From Clostridia bacterium (GTDB lineage Bacteria > Bacillota > Clostridia > Christensenellales > CAG-138): DNA of 64,000 nucleotides. The DNA is taken from positions 62,001 to 126,000 of the forward strand of contig JAFRNW010000035.1 of assembly GCA_017429985.1 (NCBI GenBank), in the 5' to 3' direction. Below are positions 8,388 through 16,984 of the stretch, one piece after another. The position numbers were made by a program, and so were the translations under genes. Position 1 is the stretch's first letter; each line of letters starts with the position of its first letter. The notes beneath the pieces are model-generated. The model had not been told where the DNA came from, did not search any database, and worked only from the letters and a program-made list of their open reading frames with translations.

Positions 8388-9452
8388 TCAGGAGTAGTTA
8401 TTCAAGGCATACTGTGCCTGCAGCTTTTCATAGAACTTCGGATTATTCTCCCCGTATTCTCTCTGGCAGGCATCCAGAGCGGTTTTGTACAGGTCTGTAT
8501 TGATATGCCTGTCGATCTTGACTTTTTTCGCATCCTCATTCAACAATCCGAGACGGTCCAGATAATTCCATGCACGTTCCACGGATTTCTTCATCGGATC
8601 GGTGTTCAGGTCAAATCTGGGGTTGTCCAAATAGGACCTGGCAAAGTCTTCGTTATGGAGAAGACTGACCACCATTTCTACGGCTTCCTCGTGATGCGAA
8701 TCATAATACTCCATCGCGCGGATCCATGCTTTCAGAAGAGCGATTACGGTGTTGGGATTTTTATGAACCCAGGAAGAAAGGGCAAATGCCCGGCAGCAAG
8801 AATATTCCGGCATGATGTCGGCTGCGTATGTAACGATTTTGATGTTCGGATTGCTGATAACGGCGTAGTTCAGGGGAGTTCCGACAAGACCATAATCCGC
8901 ATCCCCGTTTTCTACCGCTTTGATCCGATCTTCCTGATTTTCAGGATTATACCAAGTAATATCGTTTACAGGATCGTAACCCAGATCGAGCAGCGTGCCG
9001 GTGACAGGGAAGAAATTCGGTTCGAACGCGGCTGTTTTTCCGATCAGATCCTCGATTCCGTTCCATTTTGTATCCACCCTTGTAAAAAGGGGCAGGCAAC
9101 CTGTCAGATCGTATCCTCCGAAAATCATCAGATTCGTTCCGTTGGAAATATAGTATAAAGGCAGATTGGTTCCGGAACTGGCCGCGACATCGATCGTACC
9201 GTCAATGATTCCAGAGAAAACCTGAGCATCTGTTTCTGCGGAAACATAGACGACGGATATGCCTTCATCTTCCAGAAATCCCTGGTCTTCCGCGATGATG
9301 TTGAGAATATTGCCGCTCGTGTGGCTTGCCATCCTGATCACAGTGGTTTCCGGGACGGAAACAGCTTCACTGTCCGTATTCTGAACAGAGCCCGGAGCGC
9401 ATCCGACCATAAGAGAGACGAATACAATTGCCGCAAACCATTTCTTTTTCAT
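8388..9452 (-). CDS. Solute-binding lipoprotein of the NMT1/SsuA (NitT/TauT-like) family
   Basis: The 354-residue protein begins with a lipoprotein signal (lipobox LMVGC, Cys18) and then an NMT1/THI5-type periplasmic-binding fold. Residues 45-120 (ASHTSGNILNIIAEDQGF...DGTIDVAASSGTN) match the first lobe of nitrate/taurine/pyrimidine-precursor binding proteins. The ligand is not predictable. No ABC permease or ATPase gene is adjacent. Instead the start codon overlaps the stop of the upstream MscS-like channel by 4 bp (9449-9452), implying translational coupling. It may therefore present ligand to the channel's extracytoplasmic sensors rather than to a transporter, which is inference. Confidence 0.85.
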   Translation of the reverse strand: MKKKWFAAIVFVSLMVGCAPGSVQNTDSEAVSVPETTVIRMASHTSGNILNIIAEDQGFLEDEGISVVYVSAETDAQVFSGIIDGTIDVAASSGTNLPLYYISNGTNLMIFGGYDLTGCLPLFTRVDTKWNGIEDLIGKTAAFEPNFFPVTGTLLDLGYDPVNDITWYNPENQEDRIKAVENGDADYGLVGTPLNYAVISNPNIKIVTYAADIMPEYSCCRAFALSSWVHKNPNTVIALLKAWIRAMEYYDSHHEEAVEMVVSLLHNEDFARSYLDNPRFDLNTDPMKKSVERAWNYLDRLGLLNEDAKKVKIDRHINTDLYKTALDACQREYGENNPKFYEKLQAQYALNNYS

Positions 9453-12400
9453 TGCTTCGATCCCTCCGGTTCTTCTTCGGCTGCTGTTTCCGCAGCAAAG
9501 TCCTCTATGGTTTTTCTTCCTGTCATGTCCAGATTGGACACCGTGACATTCGGGAAAGGAACATTGATTCCGTTTCGGTAGAAGATTTGCAGTATTTCTT
9601 TGTTCAGGTAACGCGTTACGCCCCTGATATCCGTTTCATAACACTTGCAGAGTATCAGGATGTCAACACCGCTGCTGCCCAGGTTGCTGACGCCTGCATA
9701 ATTCGGGCCGTCCAGTATCTGCGGATTTTTCTTTTTCAGAAGGGGAAGATCGCGGTTCAGGACAGCTTCCACATAATCGATATCCTGCCCGTATTCAATA
9801 CTGATCGTACAGGTTGCGACCGACGCTTCTTTCGTCATGTTCAGGACACCGGAAATTTCGCTGTTGTTATAGATTTTAATATTCCCGCCGGGAGCCATGA
9901 TCTTGGTAGTACGCAGTCCGATATCCATGACTGTTCCGCGGAAATCGTTGATGGTGACGATGTCTCCGACCCGGAACTCGCCTTCGAACACAATGAAAAT
10001 GCCGGCAAGAATGTCCTTGATCAGACTCTGAGCACCGAGCCCGATGACGAGCGACAGGATGCCTGCGCTTGCAAGCAGGCTGGGTGAATCAACGCCGAGC
10101 AGATACAGGCAGTAAAACAGCCCGGCGATCGTACAGCCGTACTTGATGATGGAAAGCAGCAGACGGCCGACCGTTTCACCCCTTGTACCAAGGAACGACG
10201 TGATGATGCGTACCGGGATTCTGAACCCGACGATGATCAGAATCACTCCGGTCAGCACCAGCGCGCAGGCGCTGAGAGCGAAGATGTTCGGGCTTCTGTC
10301 CCATGCGCCGCTGAAGATATAGCGGATGACGGAATTGTCGTTGAACGAGGTCCTGTATCCCAGCGCGGAGAAAACGATGAAAAGGAGCAGGAGGCAGAAG
10401 AGAAAGAAGAATATCGTTGCGAGCTTCTGCTCGGGACCTTTATCAGACCAGCGAATATGCTTGTTATCCCATCTGGCGGCGGCTCTTTGCGTGGAAGTCC
10501 TTCTTCCCGACGGGAGCATGATGCTGAAAATCGGAGAATTGAGTATTTTCTCAGCCTGCTCGTCACTCATGTTCTCATAAAGCGTTTCTTCGTCCTTGCT
10601 TGTGATCGTGACGCTCAGGATGAGAATCAGGATCAGCAGGAAACACGCTCCTGCAGTAAACACGGAAACCAAGGTACGGGACGTAAACATCCCGGATTTC
10701 GGAATGGCTGTAGCAAAGAAGTAATCATTCAGATAACAGAAGTATTGGAAATAGGTGATTCCATTAATACGGCTGAAGCCATAATAGTCCAGTCCCTTGA
10801 ACGCCTGAGGAGAAATATCGAGTTCCTCTGCGGTTTTGCCAATGCTCGCCTTGATCGGAGAATAGAGGCATTCATGATCGGGCCCGCTGTCAAACATGAC
10901 GATGCCTCCGCCGTTGAGCATGGTTGTTGACAGCACACTTTCCACGCTGGTAGGCGTCAGCAGCTTCCCGGCCACGTCTTTATCCAGCTCGATCTGGAGA
11001 AGGGAACTGTGCCTTGTGACCGCGTTGCCGGTCTCCATAGGCTCCCCGGCGTTCTGCTTGATTGCCTGCTCATATTCGGATCTTGATACGTACACCGTGT
11101 TTCCGGCTTCGTCCTTGGTCGTATAATAATGGAAATCAACACCAAAGTACTGGGTATCCTCCCCGAGGTCGTTTGTCATATGTGTCTGGACCAAATGGTC
11201 CTTTTCACCGCTGAGCACTTGAAGGAAAGGATAAGACTGGTCTTCCTCGTTATGACTGAGTGTAAAGAACCAGTTCGATGTGCTGGTGGCAATCGTATGA
11301 CCGGATTCATCAAAAAGATAAATCGCATCGATGCCATTTGAATCGCAAAGCTTTTGCAGTGCGGCGGACTTCGAAATGGATTTTAACGGGTTACCCTCGT
11401 CGTCAGACAGGAATTGCCGCTTTCCGTTTTCATCATAAACCGAATGATAGTATTCGGATGCACCGTTCAGGATGTCCGGATCCTCTTCAATGATAAACGA
11501 AAGCAGTCTGGCAGTGGAAAGGAAGGAGCTGTTGTAATAGTCTTCGATGACCTGACGGCTTTCCCGGCCGGATTCATATCTGCCCGATACTTCCTGAAGC
11601 GCGATTTCAGATTCCGCAATTCCTCCCGTGATTTCAAGCAGAGTTTGTGTATAGAAAGAGATGCCAAATACAGCCAGGACACCCAGAAAGATCAAAGGCA
11701 GCACTTTTGCAAAAACAGATCTGTCAAAAAAGAGCGGATTCAGGGTGCCCTTAAAGATAACAAAACGGTTGGTTTTTACAGCGTTCCTCACGAAATCATT
11801 TCGGATAATGACCGCATATGCAAGGCATATGACCATTACGAGAACAAAACCGAACAGCGGCCAGAACAACACATAATTCCTGTTGTTGTTTAGAGAAGAA
11901 GTACGGGTCGCCGCACAAAGGACGGTACTGTCTCCGAATGTCTTGGAGAAGCAGTAGTACGGTTGTCCGAGAATTGTTTCCGTGCCGCTGTAACCGTCGG
12001 TGAGGGCATCTTTGGAAAGCCCGACGCTTTCAGCGCTTCGTCCCGTCAGGAGAGAGTCTCCGTGCTTATAGTAAAGCAACAGGTTACTCTTCGAATCAGC
12101 AGCAAAGAGAAAGCCGTCATTGATTACACTGATCCTGCTCAGAACGGCGGAAACGTCCTCAAGTGCATTGAACTGATTATTGATTACGGACGCATCCGTT
12201 CCGATTACCAGTGCATACGGCTTATACTGATAGACAACGGGCTTGGAATAGAAAAAGAATGTTCCGAATTGGTTTTTGACAAGAACCGGAGTAATCGTTT
12301 TGTCTCTTGAAATGGTCCAGCGGAGCAGCTGGTTTATGTTTTCCTGCGTCAGGTATCCCCGGACGGACGGATTGATGTCGTGCAGGGTTTGGTCTTGACT

Positions 12401-12832
12401 TAAAATGATTTTTCCGTCCAGAGACATCAGGTACAAGCTGTCGATTCCCGCTCTGGAAGCAAGATTCCGAAAGATATCGGTGCGAATGGAGTCGTCCAAA
12501 CCGGTCATCGATACGAACAGACCTTCTGAAAGCAGCAGATCGATGTCATCAAGCTTTTTCTGATTGCCTTCATGATAGATCGCTGTCAGCGCATCTGCGT
12601 TATTGAAATTTCTTTCCAGAATATCCGATGCGGCAGAAAGCGCCAACTGGCTGTTTTTCTCCTGCTTCGAGAGGGCCGTACGAGAATACAAATCGGATAA
12701 AAACACGCCGAGGAGGAGTGTTCCGACTACGATAAGAAGAAAGTTGAACCAGACCTTGGAGAAAAAGTAAAAATTCGCTTTTCTGCGCAGCTGTTTCGTT
12801 ACTTCATTTTGAACAGGATTGTTGTCTTCCAT
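9449..12832 (-). CDS. Giant MscS-family channel with two extracytoplasmic sensor regions
   Basis: This 1127-residue membrane protein has an N-terminal helix (about 26-46) and a large outside region (about 47-325) of Cache-like look. Two helices follow (about 326-348 and 372-395), then a second outside region (about 396-735), a helix near 740-762, a cytoplasmic stretch, and three or four more helices. The MscS pore and beta domain begin at residue 920 (LASAGILSLVIGLGAQSLIKD, then FEGEFRVGDIVTI and an APGGNIKIYNNSEI segment). Ordinary MscS has about 280 residues. Sensory gating of ion flux is inferred. GGAG precedes the ATG, and an AT-rich promoter region lies at 12840-12890. Confidence 0.88.
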   Translation of the reverse strand: MEDNNPVQNEVTKQLRRKANFYFFSKVWFNFLLIVVGTLLLGVFLSDLYSRTALSKQEKNSQLALSAASDILERNFNNADALTAIYHEGNQKKLDDIDLLLSEGLFVSMTGLDDSIRTDIFRNLASRAGIDSLYLMSLDGKIILSQDQTLHDINPSVRGYLTQENINQLLRWTISRDKTITPVLVKNQFGTFFFYSKPVVYQYKPYALVIGTDASVINNQFNALEDVSAVLSRISVINDGFLFAADSKSNLLLYYKHGDSLLTGRSAESVGLSKDALTDGYSGTETILGQPYYCFSKTFGDSTVLCAATRTSSLNNNRNYVLFWPLFGFVLVMVICLAYAVIIRNDFVRNAVKTNRFVIFKGTLNPLFFDRSVFAKVLPLIFLGVLAVFGISFYTQTLLEITGGIAESEIALQEVSGRYESGRESRQVIEDYYNSSFLSTARLLSFIIEEDPDILNGASEYYHSVYDENGKRQFLSDDEGNPLKSISKSAALQKLCDSNGIDAIYLFDESGHTIATSTSNWFFTLSHNEEDQSYPFLQVLSGEKDHLVQTHMTNDLGEDTQYFGVDFHYYTTKDEAGNTVYVSRSEYEQAIKQNAGEPMETGNAVTRHSSLLQIELDKDVAGKLLTPTSVESVLSTTMLNGGGIVMFDSGPDHECLYSPIKASIGKTAEELDISPQAFKGLDYYGFSRINGITYFQYFCYLNDYFFATAIPKSGMFTSRTLVSVFTAGACFLLILILILSVTITSKDEETLYENMSDEQAEKILNSPIFSIMLPSGRRTSTQRAAARWDNKHIRWSDKGPEQKLATIFFFLFCLLLLFIVFSALGYRTSFNDNSVIRYIFSGAWDRSPNIFALSACALVLTGVILIIVGFRIPVRIITSFLGTRGETVGRLLLSIIKYGCTIAGLFYCLYLLGVDSPSLLASAGILSLVIGLGAQSLIKDILAGIFIVFEGEFRVGDIVTINDFRGTVMDIGLRTTKIMAPGGNIKIYNNSEISGVLNMTKEASVATCTISIEYGQDIDYVEAVLNRDLPLLKKKNPQILDGPNYAGVSNLGSSGVDILILCKCYETDIRGVTRYLNKEILQIFYRNGINVPFPNVTVSNLDMTGRKTIEDFAAETAAEEEPEGSKQ

Positions 12833-13036
12833 ATCGCTCCGCCAAATTATAATATCTCAATTATTTATATCAAAATTATATTTTGCGAGTCAATACGAAG
12901 AAGTGCGGCCATGCCGCCCCTTCGCAAACCCTGTCCGCATTTGCGGAATTTCGATTGGTTGCCCCTGTGAGGTTGCGAAAAGAAAACGACCTCTTTACCG
13001 AACGCATCGGGTTCTGATAAAGCAGGCCGTTCATCG

Positions 13037-13125
13037 TGGCGGAGCGGGTGGGATTCGAACCCACGGAACCTCGCGGTTCAACTGATTTCGAGTCAGCCCC
13101 GTTATGACCACTTCGATACCGCTCC
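13037..13125 (-). tRNA. tRNA-Ser (anticodon CGA)
   Basis: The minus strand folds into a class II tRNA. The acceptor GGAGCGG pairs with CCGCTCC, the discriminator is G, and an encoded CCA lies at 13037-13039. The anticodon loop CTCGAAA reads CGA (serine, UCG codons). There is a long variable arm and the T-loop is TTCGAAT. It lies downstream of tadA on the same strand. Confidence 0.95.
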
Positions 13126-13165
13126 GTATGTCGCATGAAAAGTATAAGGGAAGAAAAGGAAAAAA

Positions 13166-13615
13166 TCAATGCTTCGTTTTAAAGAAAGAGGTCAGCAGCT
13201 CCGAGCACTCTTTTTCCAGAATCCCGCCGATCGAACGGAGGCTGAGGGGGAACCAGTGATCCGTGATGTCGGCAACGGATCCGCAGCAGCCGGATTCGGG
13301 ATCATACGCGCCGTACACGAGATCCGCGAGACGGTAATTGAGCGCGGCTCCCGCACACATGGCGCAGGGCTCGAGCGTAACGAACAGAACGCATCCGGTC
13401 AGCCTGCCGCCGAGTGACACGGCGGCTTCTTTCATGGCGAGGAATTCCGCGTGCGCGCTCATATCGCACAGTGCCCTGCACCGGTTATGCGCGCGGGAAA
13501 TAATTGCCCCGTCTTTCACGACAACGGCGCCAACTGGGACCTCGTCCTCGGACAGGGCGAATTTCGCCTCCTCGATGGCGAGTCTCATGAATTGTTCCAG
13601 CTCCTGTTCCTTCAC
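13166..13615 (-). CDS. tadA: tRNA-specific adenosine deaminase TadA
   Basis: TadA converts adenosine 34 of tRNA-Arg(ACG) to inosine. The 149-residue protein has the zinc-binding deaminase signature HAEFLAM (about residues 53-59, His ligand and catalytic Glu) and PCAMC (about 84-88, two Cys ligands), with the usual family length. Its ATG overlaps the truA stop by 4 bp (13612-13615), so it is the last gene of the ecf-truA-tadA operon. Confidence 0.95.
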   Translation of the reverse strand: MKEQELEQFMRLAIEEAKFALSEDEVPVGAVVVKDGAIISRAHNRCRALCDMSAHAEFLAMKEAAVSLGGRLTGCVLFVTLEPCAMCAGAALNYRLADLVYGAYDPESGCCGSVADITDHWFPLSLRSIGGILEKECSELLTSFFKTKH

Positions 13616-14382
13616 GGGCGTCCGAGTATCTCCTTCGTATCAAAATCAGGGTAGATCACGCGCAGAAGCGTCAGGCCGTGCGCAGGCGCCGTGGCGCCGG
13701 CGAGAGACCTTTCGGACGTGGAAAAAGCGTTCCGAATGGAATCTTTCGGCAATCTTCCGGCGTTGATCTCCAGCATGGTGCCGACCATGATGCGGACCAT
13801 ATTATAAAGAAAACCGTTGCCGCAGACGTCATAGTGGAGCAGATTCCCGTCCATCGTCCATTCCGAGAAATAGATCGACCGCACGGTGTTTTCCATGGTG
13901 CTTCCGGTTGACATGAACGCGCGGAAATCGTGCTCTCCCAGGTATTCGGACGCAGCGTTCTGAAGAACGTCGAAATCAAGGGGGGCATGCACGTGCAGGG
14001 CGGTCCTGCGCAGGAACACGTCGGCATGCGGACCCGTCTGGATCGAATAGCGGTAATGCTTCCTTTTGGCGCAGAATCTGGAATGAAAGGTATCCGGAAC
14101 CTCGTCCGAATAAAGGATCCGGATGTCACCCGGAAGGAATGTGTTCAACGCAAAGGCAAATTTGTCAGCGGGCATTCTGGCGGTCGTATCGAAATGCGCG
14201 ACCTGCGCAAGCGCATGGACGCCGCTGTCCGTTCTTCCGGAACCGTGAAGCGCGGATCTTGTCCCGGTGACGTTTTCGATCGCTTCCTCAATCTTCTGCT
14301 GGACGGCGATCCCGTTCGGCTGCGTCTGCCACCCGACATAGGCGGTGCCTTCATATTCCGCTATCAGCCTGATTCTTCTCAT
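13612..14382 (-). CDS. truA: tRNA pseudouridine synthase TruA
   Basis: TruA makes pseudouridine at positions 38-40 of tRNA anticodon arms. The start chosen at 14382 (MRRIRLIAEYEGTAYVGWQ) gives 256 residues, the usual family length, and an ATGA overlap with ecfT. A longer frame upstream has no family similarity. The catalytic Asp sits in GRTDSGVHA near residue 55. It lies in the common Firmicutes order ecfA1-ecfA2-ecfT-truA. Confidence 0.95.
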   Translation of the reverse strand: MRRIRLIAEYEGTAYVGWQTQPNGIAVQQKIEEAIENVTGTRSALHGSGRTDSGVHALAQVAHFDTTARMPADKFAFALNTFLPGDIRILYSDEVPDTFHSRFCAKRKHYRYSIQTGPHADVFLRRTALHVHAPLDFDVLQNAASEYLGEHDFRAFMSTGSTMENTVRSIYFSEWTMDGNLLHYDVCGNGFLYNMVRIMVGTMLEINAGRLPKDSIRNAFSTSERSLAGATAPAHGLTLLRVIYPDFDTKEILGRP

Positions 14383-15194
14383 ATGGCGCCTCCGAGTATC
14401 CTTGAAAAGATCACGGTGGCGGCCGCGATCAGCGCCATGGCCGCGAAAGCCAGATAGTCGTTCCGCTGCATTTTCAGCTGATGGAGCCGGGTCCTGCCTT
14501 CGCTTCCGTGATAACATCTGGATTCCATCGCGACCGCAAGCTCGTCCGCCCGCCGGAATGAGGAAACGAAAAGCGGGACCAGAATGGGGATCATGTTTTT
14601 GAGCCGGCTGATGAGTCCGCCGGATGAAAAATCGATTCCGCGGGACATCTGCGCTTTCTGGATGCGGTCCACTTCCTCCATCAGCGTGGGAATAAAGCGG
14701 AGCGCGATCGTCATCATCATGGCGATCTCATGGGCGGGGAACTTCAGGACCGAGAGCGGCGACATTAGGCGTTCCAGCCCGTCCGTGAGTTCGATCGGGG
14801 ATGTCGTCAGCGTCAGAAGAGAGGTGCCCGCGACCAGAAGGAGGAGTCTCAGGGTGATGAAGACCGCCTGACGGAGAGATTCCTTTGTGATCCGGACGAT
14901 CCAGAACTGCAGGAGCACCGTGTCCCCGTCCGTCAGGAAGAGATTCAGCACGAACATGATCAGAAGAAGCCAGCGGATCGGTTTGAGCGAGGACGCCATA
15001 TACCGGACCGGAATCTTCGCAAGGAGAAGCGTTCCGACAATGTACAGCGCGGGGATCAGAAAGACGGGAATGCGCTTTACGAGAAAGATCACGACGATGA
15101 AAGCGATCATCAGAATGATCTTCGTTCTCGGATCGAGCTTATGGATGACCGTGTTGCCGGGGAGATACTGCCCGAGGGTGATTTTCGTACCCAT
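14379..15194 (-). CDS. ecfT: Energy-coupling factor transporter transmembrane protein EcfT
   Basis: This is the membrane scaffold of group II ECF transporters. It couples two ATPases to interchangeable substrate-binding S components for vitamins and other micronutrients. The 271 residues hold about four to five helices and the coupling motifs that bind the ATPases (MSRGIDF near 170 and an RRADELAVAMESR segment near 220). It lies between ecfA2 (1-bp gap) and truA (4-bp overlap). The S component QueT encoded at 18331 could be one of its partners. Confidence 0.93.
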   Translation of the reverse strand: MGTKITLGQYLPGNTVIHKLDPRTKIILMIAFIVVIFLVKRIPVFLIPALYIVGTLLLAKIPVRYMASSLKPIRWLLLIMFVLNLFLTDGDTVLLQFWIVRITKESLRQAVFITLRLLLLVAGTSLLTLTTSPIELTDGLERLMSPLSVLKFPAHEIAMMMTIALRFIPTLMEEVDRIQKAQMSRGIDFSSGGLISRLKNMIPILVPLFVSSFRRADELAVAMESRCYHGSEGRTRLHQLKMQRNDYLAFAAMALIAAATVIFSRILGGAI

Positions 15195-15195
15195 T

Positions 15196-16041
15196 TCACT
15201 TCACCTCCCGCAGCAGCGCAGACGCGAGCTCGTCAGCCGTGATGAGATCGGAGGGGAGGGAAAGACCCTTCCGGATTAGCATATGGGAAAGCGTGACGGC
15301 CTGCGGAACGGAGAGGCTGAGATCCTTCAGCTCCTCTTCTCTGGAAAAAATCTCGCGGGGCGTGCCCTGCATGACGGCGGAACCCCGGTCGAGGACGATG
15401 ACGCGGTCGGCGCATCTTGCGATATCGTCCATGGAATGCGAGACCATGATCACGGTGCAGCCGAGATCCTTCCGGAAACGTTCCAGAAGCGCCATGATCT
15501 CCTTCCTGCCGCGCGGGTCAAGGCCGGCCATGGGCTCATCCAGCGCGAGATACTTCGGTTTCATGGCAAGCACGCCTGCCAAAGCCACACGCCGTTTTTC
15601 ACCGCCTGAGAGATCAAAGGGAGACAGTTCCGAAAAGTGTTCCGGATCCAGCCCGACCTGCTCCAGCGCCGTGACGGCGCGCGAACGGCATTCCTCCTCG
15701 GAAAGCCCCATGTTTTTCGGCCCGAACATCACGTCCCGGATGACGGATTCCTCGAACAGCTGGTACTCGGGGTACTGGAAAACGATGCCCACGCGGGAAC
15801 GAACCTGCCTGCACTGCGCTTTATTCCTTGTATCAAGCCCGTCGACGGTAACAGTCCCTTCCGTCGGAAGGAGCAGACCGTTCAGATGCTGAAGAAAAGT
15901 GCTTTTGCCTGAACCGGTATGTCCGATGATGCCGGTAAAGCTTCCCTCCTCGATCGTCAGAGAAACGGAGGAGAGCGCTTTGAACGCAAGGCTGCTTTCT
16001 GCCAGATAACAGTGGCTTACTTTTTCAAAAACGATCGACAT
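15196..16041 (-). CDS. ecfA2: ECF transporter ATPase EcfA2
   Basis: This is the second ATP-hydrolysing subunit of the ECF transporter, on the cytoplasmic face of the membrane. The 281 residues show Walker A GHTGSGKST (about 40-48), signature LSGGEKRR (about 145-152) and Walker B YLALDEPM (about 165-172). It overlaps the 3' end of ecfA1 by 25 bp. Confidence 0.93.
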   Translation of the reverse strand: MSIVFEKVSHCYLAESSLAFKALSSVSLTIEEGSFTGIIGHTGSGKSTFLQHLNGLLLPTEGTVTVDGLDTRNKAQCRQVRSRVGIVFQYPEYQLFEESVIRDVMFGPKNMGLSEEECRSRAVTALEQVGLDPEHFSELSPFDLSGGEKRRVALAGVLAMKPKYLALDEPMAGLDPRGRKEIMALLERFRKDLGCTVIMVSHSMDDIARCADRVIVLDRGSAVMQGTPREIFSREEELKDLSLSVPQAVTLSHMLIRKGLSLPSDLITADELASALLREVK

Positions 16042-16847
16042 ATCGCCTCCGCGGTTTCTTCAATGGTAAGAGGGTCCCCCTCCAGGTGCATGCCGCCCGA
16101 GGTAAGCGTGTTGCGCAGCCAGACGGTTTCCGGGACATCGAGGCCCAGATCCTGCAGTTCGCTTCCCCTGCGGAAGATCTCGCGGGGGGTGCCCTGCATC
16201 CGGATCTGTCCTCCGCCCATGACGACGATCCTGTCGCAGCCGATCGTTTCTTCCATGTGCTGCGTGATCATGACGATCGTGATCCCTTTTTCCCGGTGCA
16301 GACGTTCCACGATGTCGATGACCTCGCGGTGTCCCTGGGGATCCAGCATAGCGGTGGCTTCATCCAGGACAAGCACGTCCGGCTGCATGGCGAGCATGCC
16401 GGCGATCGCGATCCGCTGCTTCTGTCCGCCCGAGAGCGTGCTGCTGGAATGCAGGGCGTAGGAACTCATCCCGACCTCGGCAAGGGAACTGTCGACGCGT
16501 TTCCTGATCTCATCCGACGGGATGCCGAGATTCTCCGGCCCGAACGCGACATCCTCTTCCACGATGGTCGTAACAAGCTGATTGTCCGGATTCTGGAACA
16601 CGATTCCGACGTGCTGGCGGATGGACAGCAGACTGCTTTCGTCCGAAGTCAGCATTCCGTTTACGGAAACGGTTCCCTCCGTGGGCAGAAGAAGACCGTT
16701 CAGACACTTTGCGAGCGTGCTTTTGCCGGAGCCGTTATGTCCTACGACTGCGATCATCTCTCCGTCCCGGATCTCCAGACTGACGTGGGAGAGGGCCGGC
16801 GAGGGAGCGTCTTCGTAGGAGAACGTTACGTCTGAGATCTGTATCAT
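16017..16847 (-). CDS. ecfA1: ECF transporter ATPase EcfA1
   Basis: This is the first gene of the ecf-tRNA modification operon. The 276-residue ABC ATPase has Walker A GHNGSGKST (about 36-44), LSGGQKQR (about 139-146) and Walker B VLVLDEAT. AAAGG precedes the ATG. A minus-strand TATACT preceded by TGA (about 16888-16896) is a plausible promoter. Confidence 0.93.
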   Translation of the reverse strand: MIQISDVTFSYEDAPSPALSHVSLEIRDGEMIAVVGHNGSGKSTLAKCLNGLLLPTEGTVSVNGMLTSDESSLLSIRQHVGIVFQNPDNQLVTTIVEEDVAFGPENLGIPSDEIRKRVDSSLAEVGMSSYALHSSSTLSGGQKQRIAIAGMLAMQPDVLVLDEATAMLDPQGHREVIDIVERLHREKGITIVMITQHMEETIGCDRIVVMGGGQIRMQGTPREIFRRGSELQDLGLDVPETVWLRNTLTSGGMHLEGDPLTIEETAEAICRSFLKK

Positions 16848-16949
16848 GGAAACAGCCTTTCTTCGTGAAAATCACAATAATTCAGTATATCAGCTGGGGA
16901 AGCCGTTCGCAAGATTGAGAGGGAGTGACGGCGGATCACGGGGTGAATG

Positions 16950-16978
16950 TTGATTTGAATCCGAAATAATTTTATACT
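16950..16978 (+). promoter_or_regulatory. Promoter placing the start point on the deaminase ATG (leaderless)
   Basis: TTGATT (16950-16955) and TATACT (16973-16978) are separated by 17 nt. Only 6 nt (16979-16984) lie between the -10 box and the ATG at 16985, and no ribosome-binding site is present. Confidence 0.75.
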
Positions 16979-16984
16979 GACAGT

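Noticed and set aside
16848-16984. preQ1 riboswitch upstream of the deaminase-queT operon
   Set aside because: No preQ1-I or preQ1-II fold could be drawn, and the promoter places the transcription start at the ATG, leaving no leader RNA.
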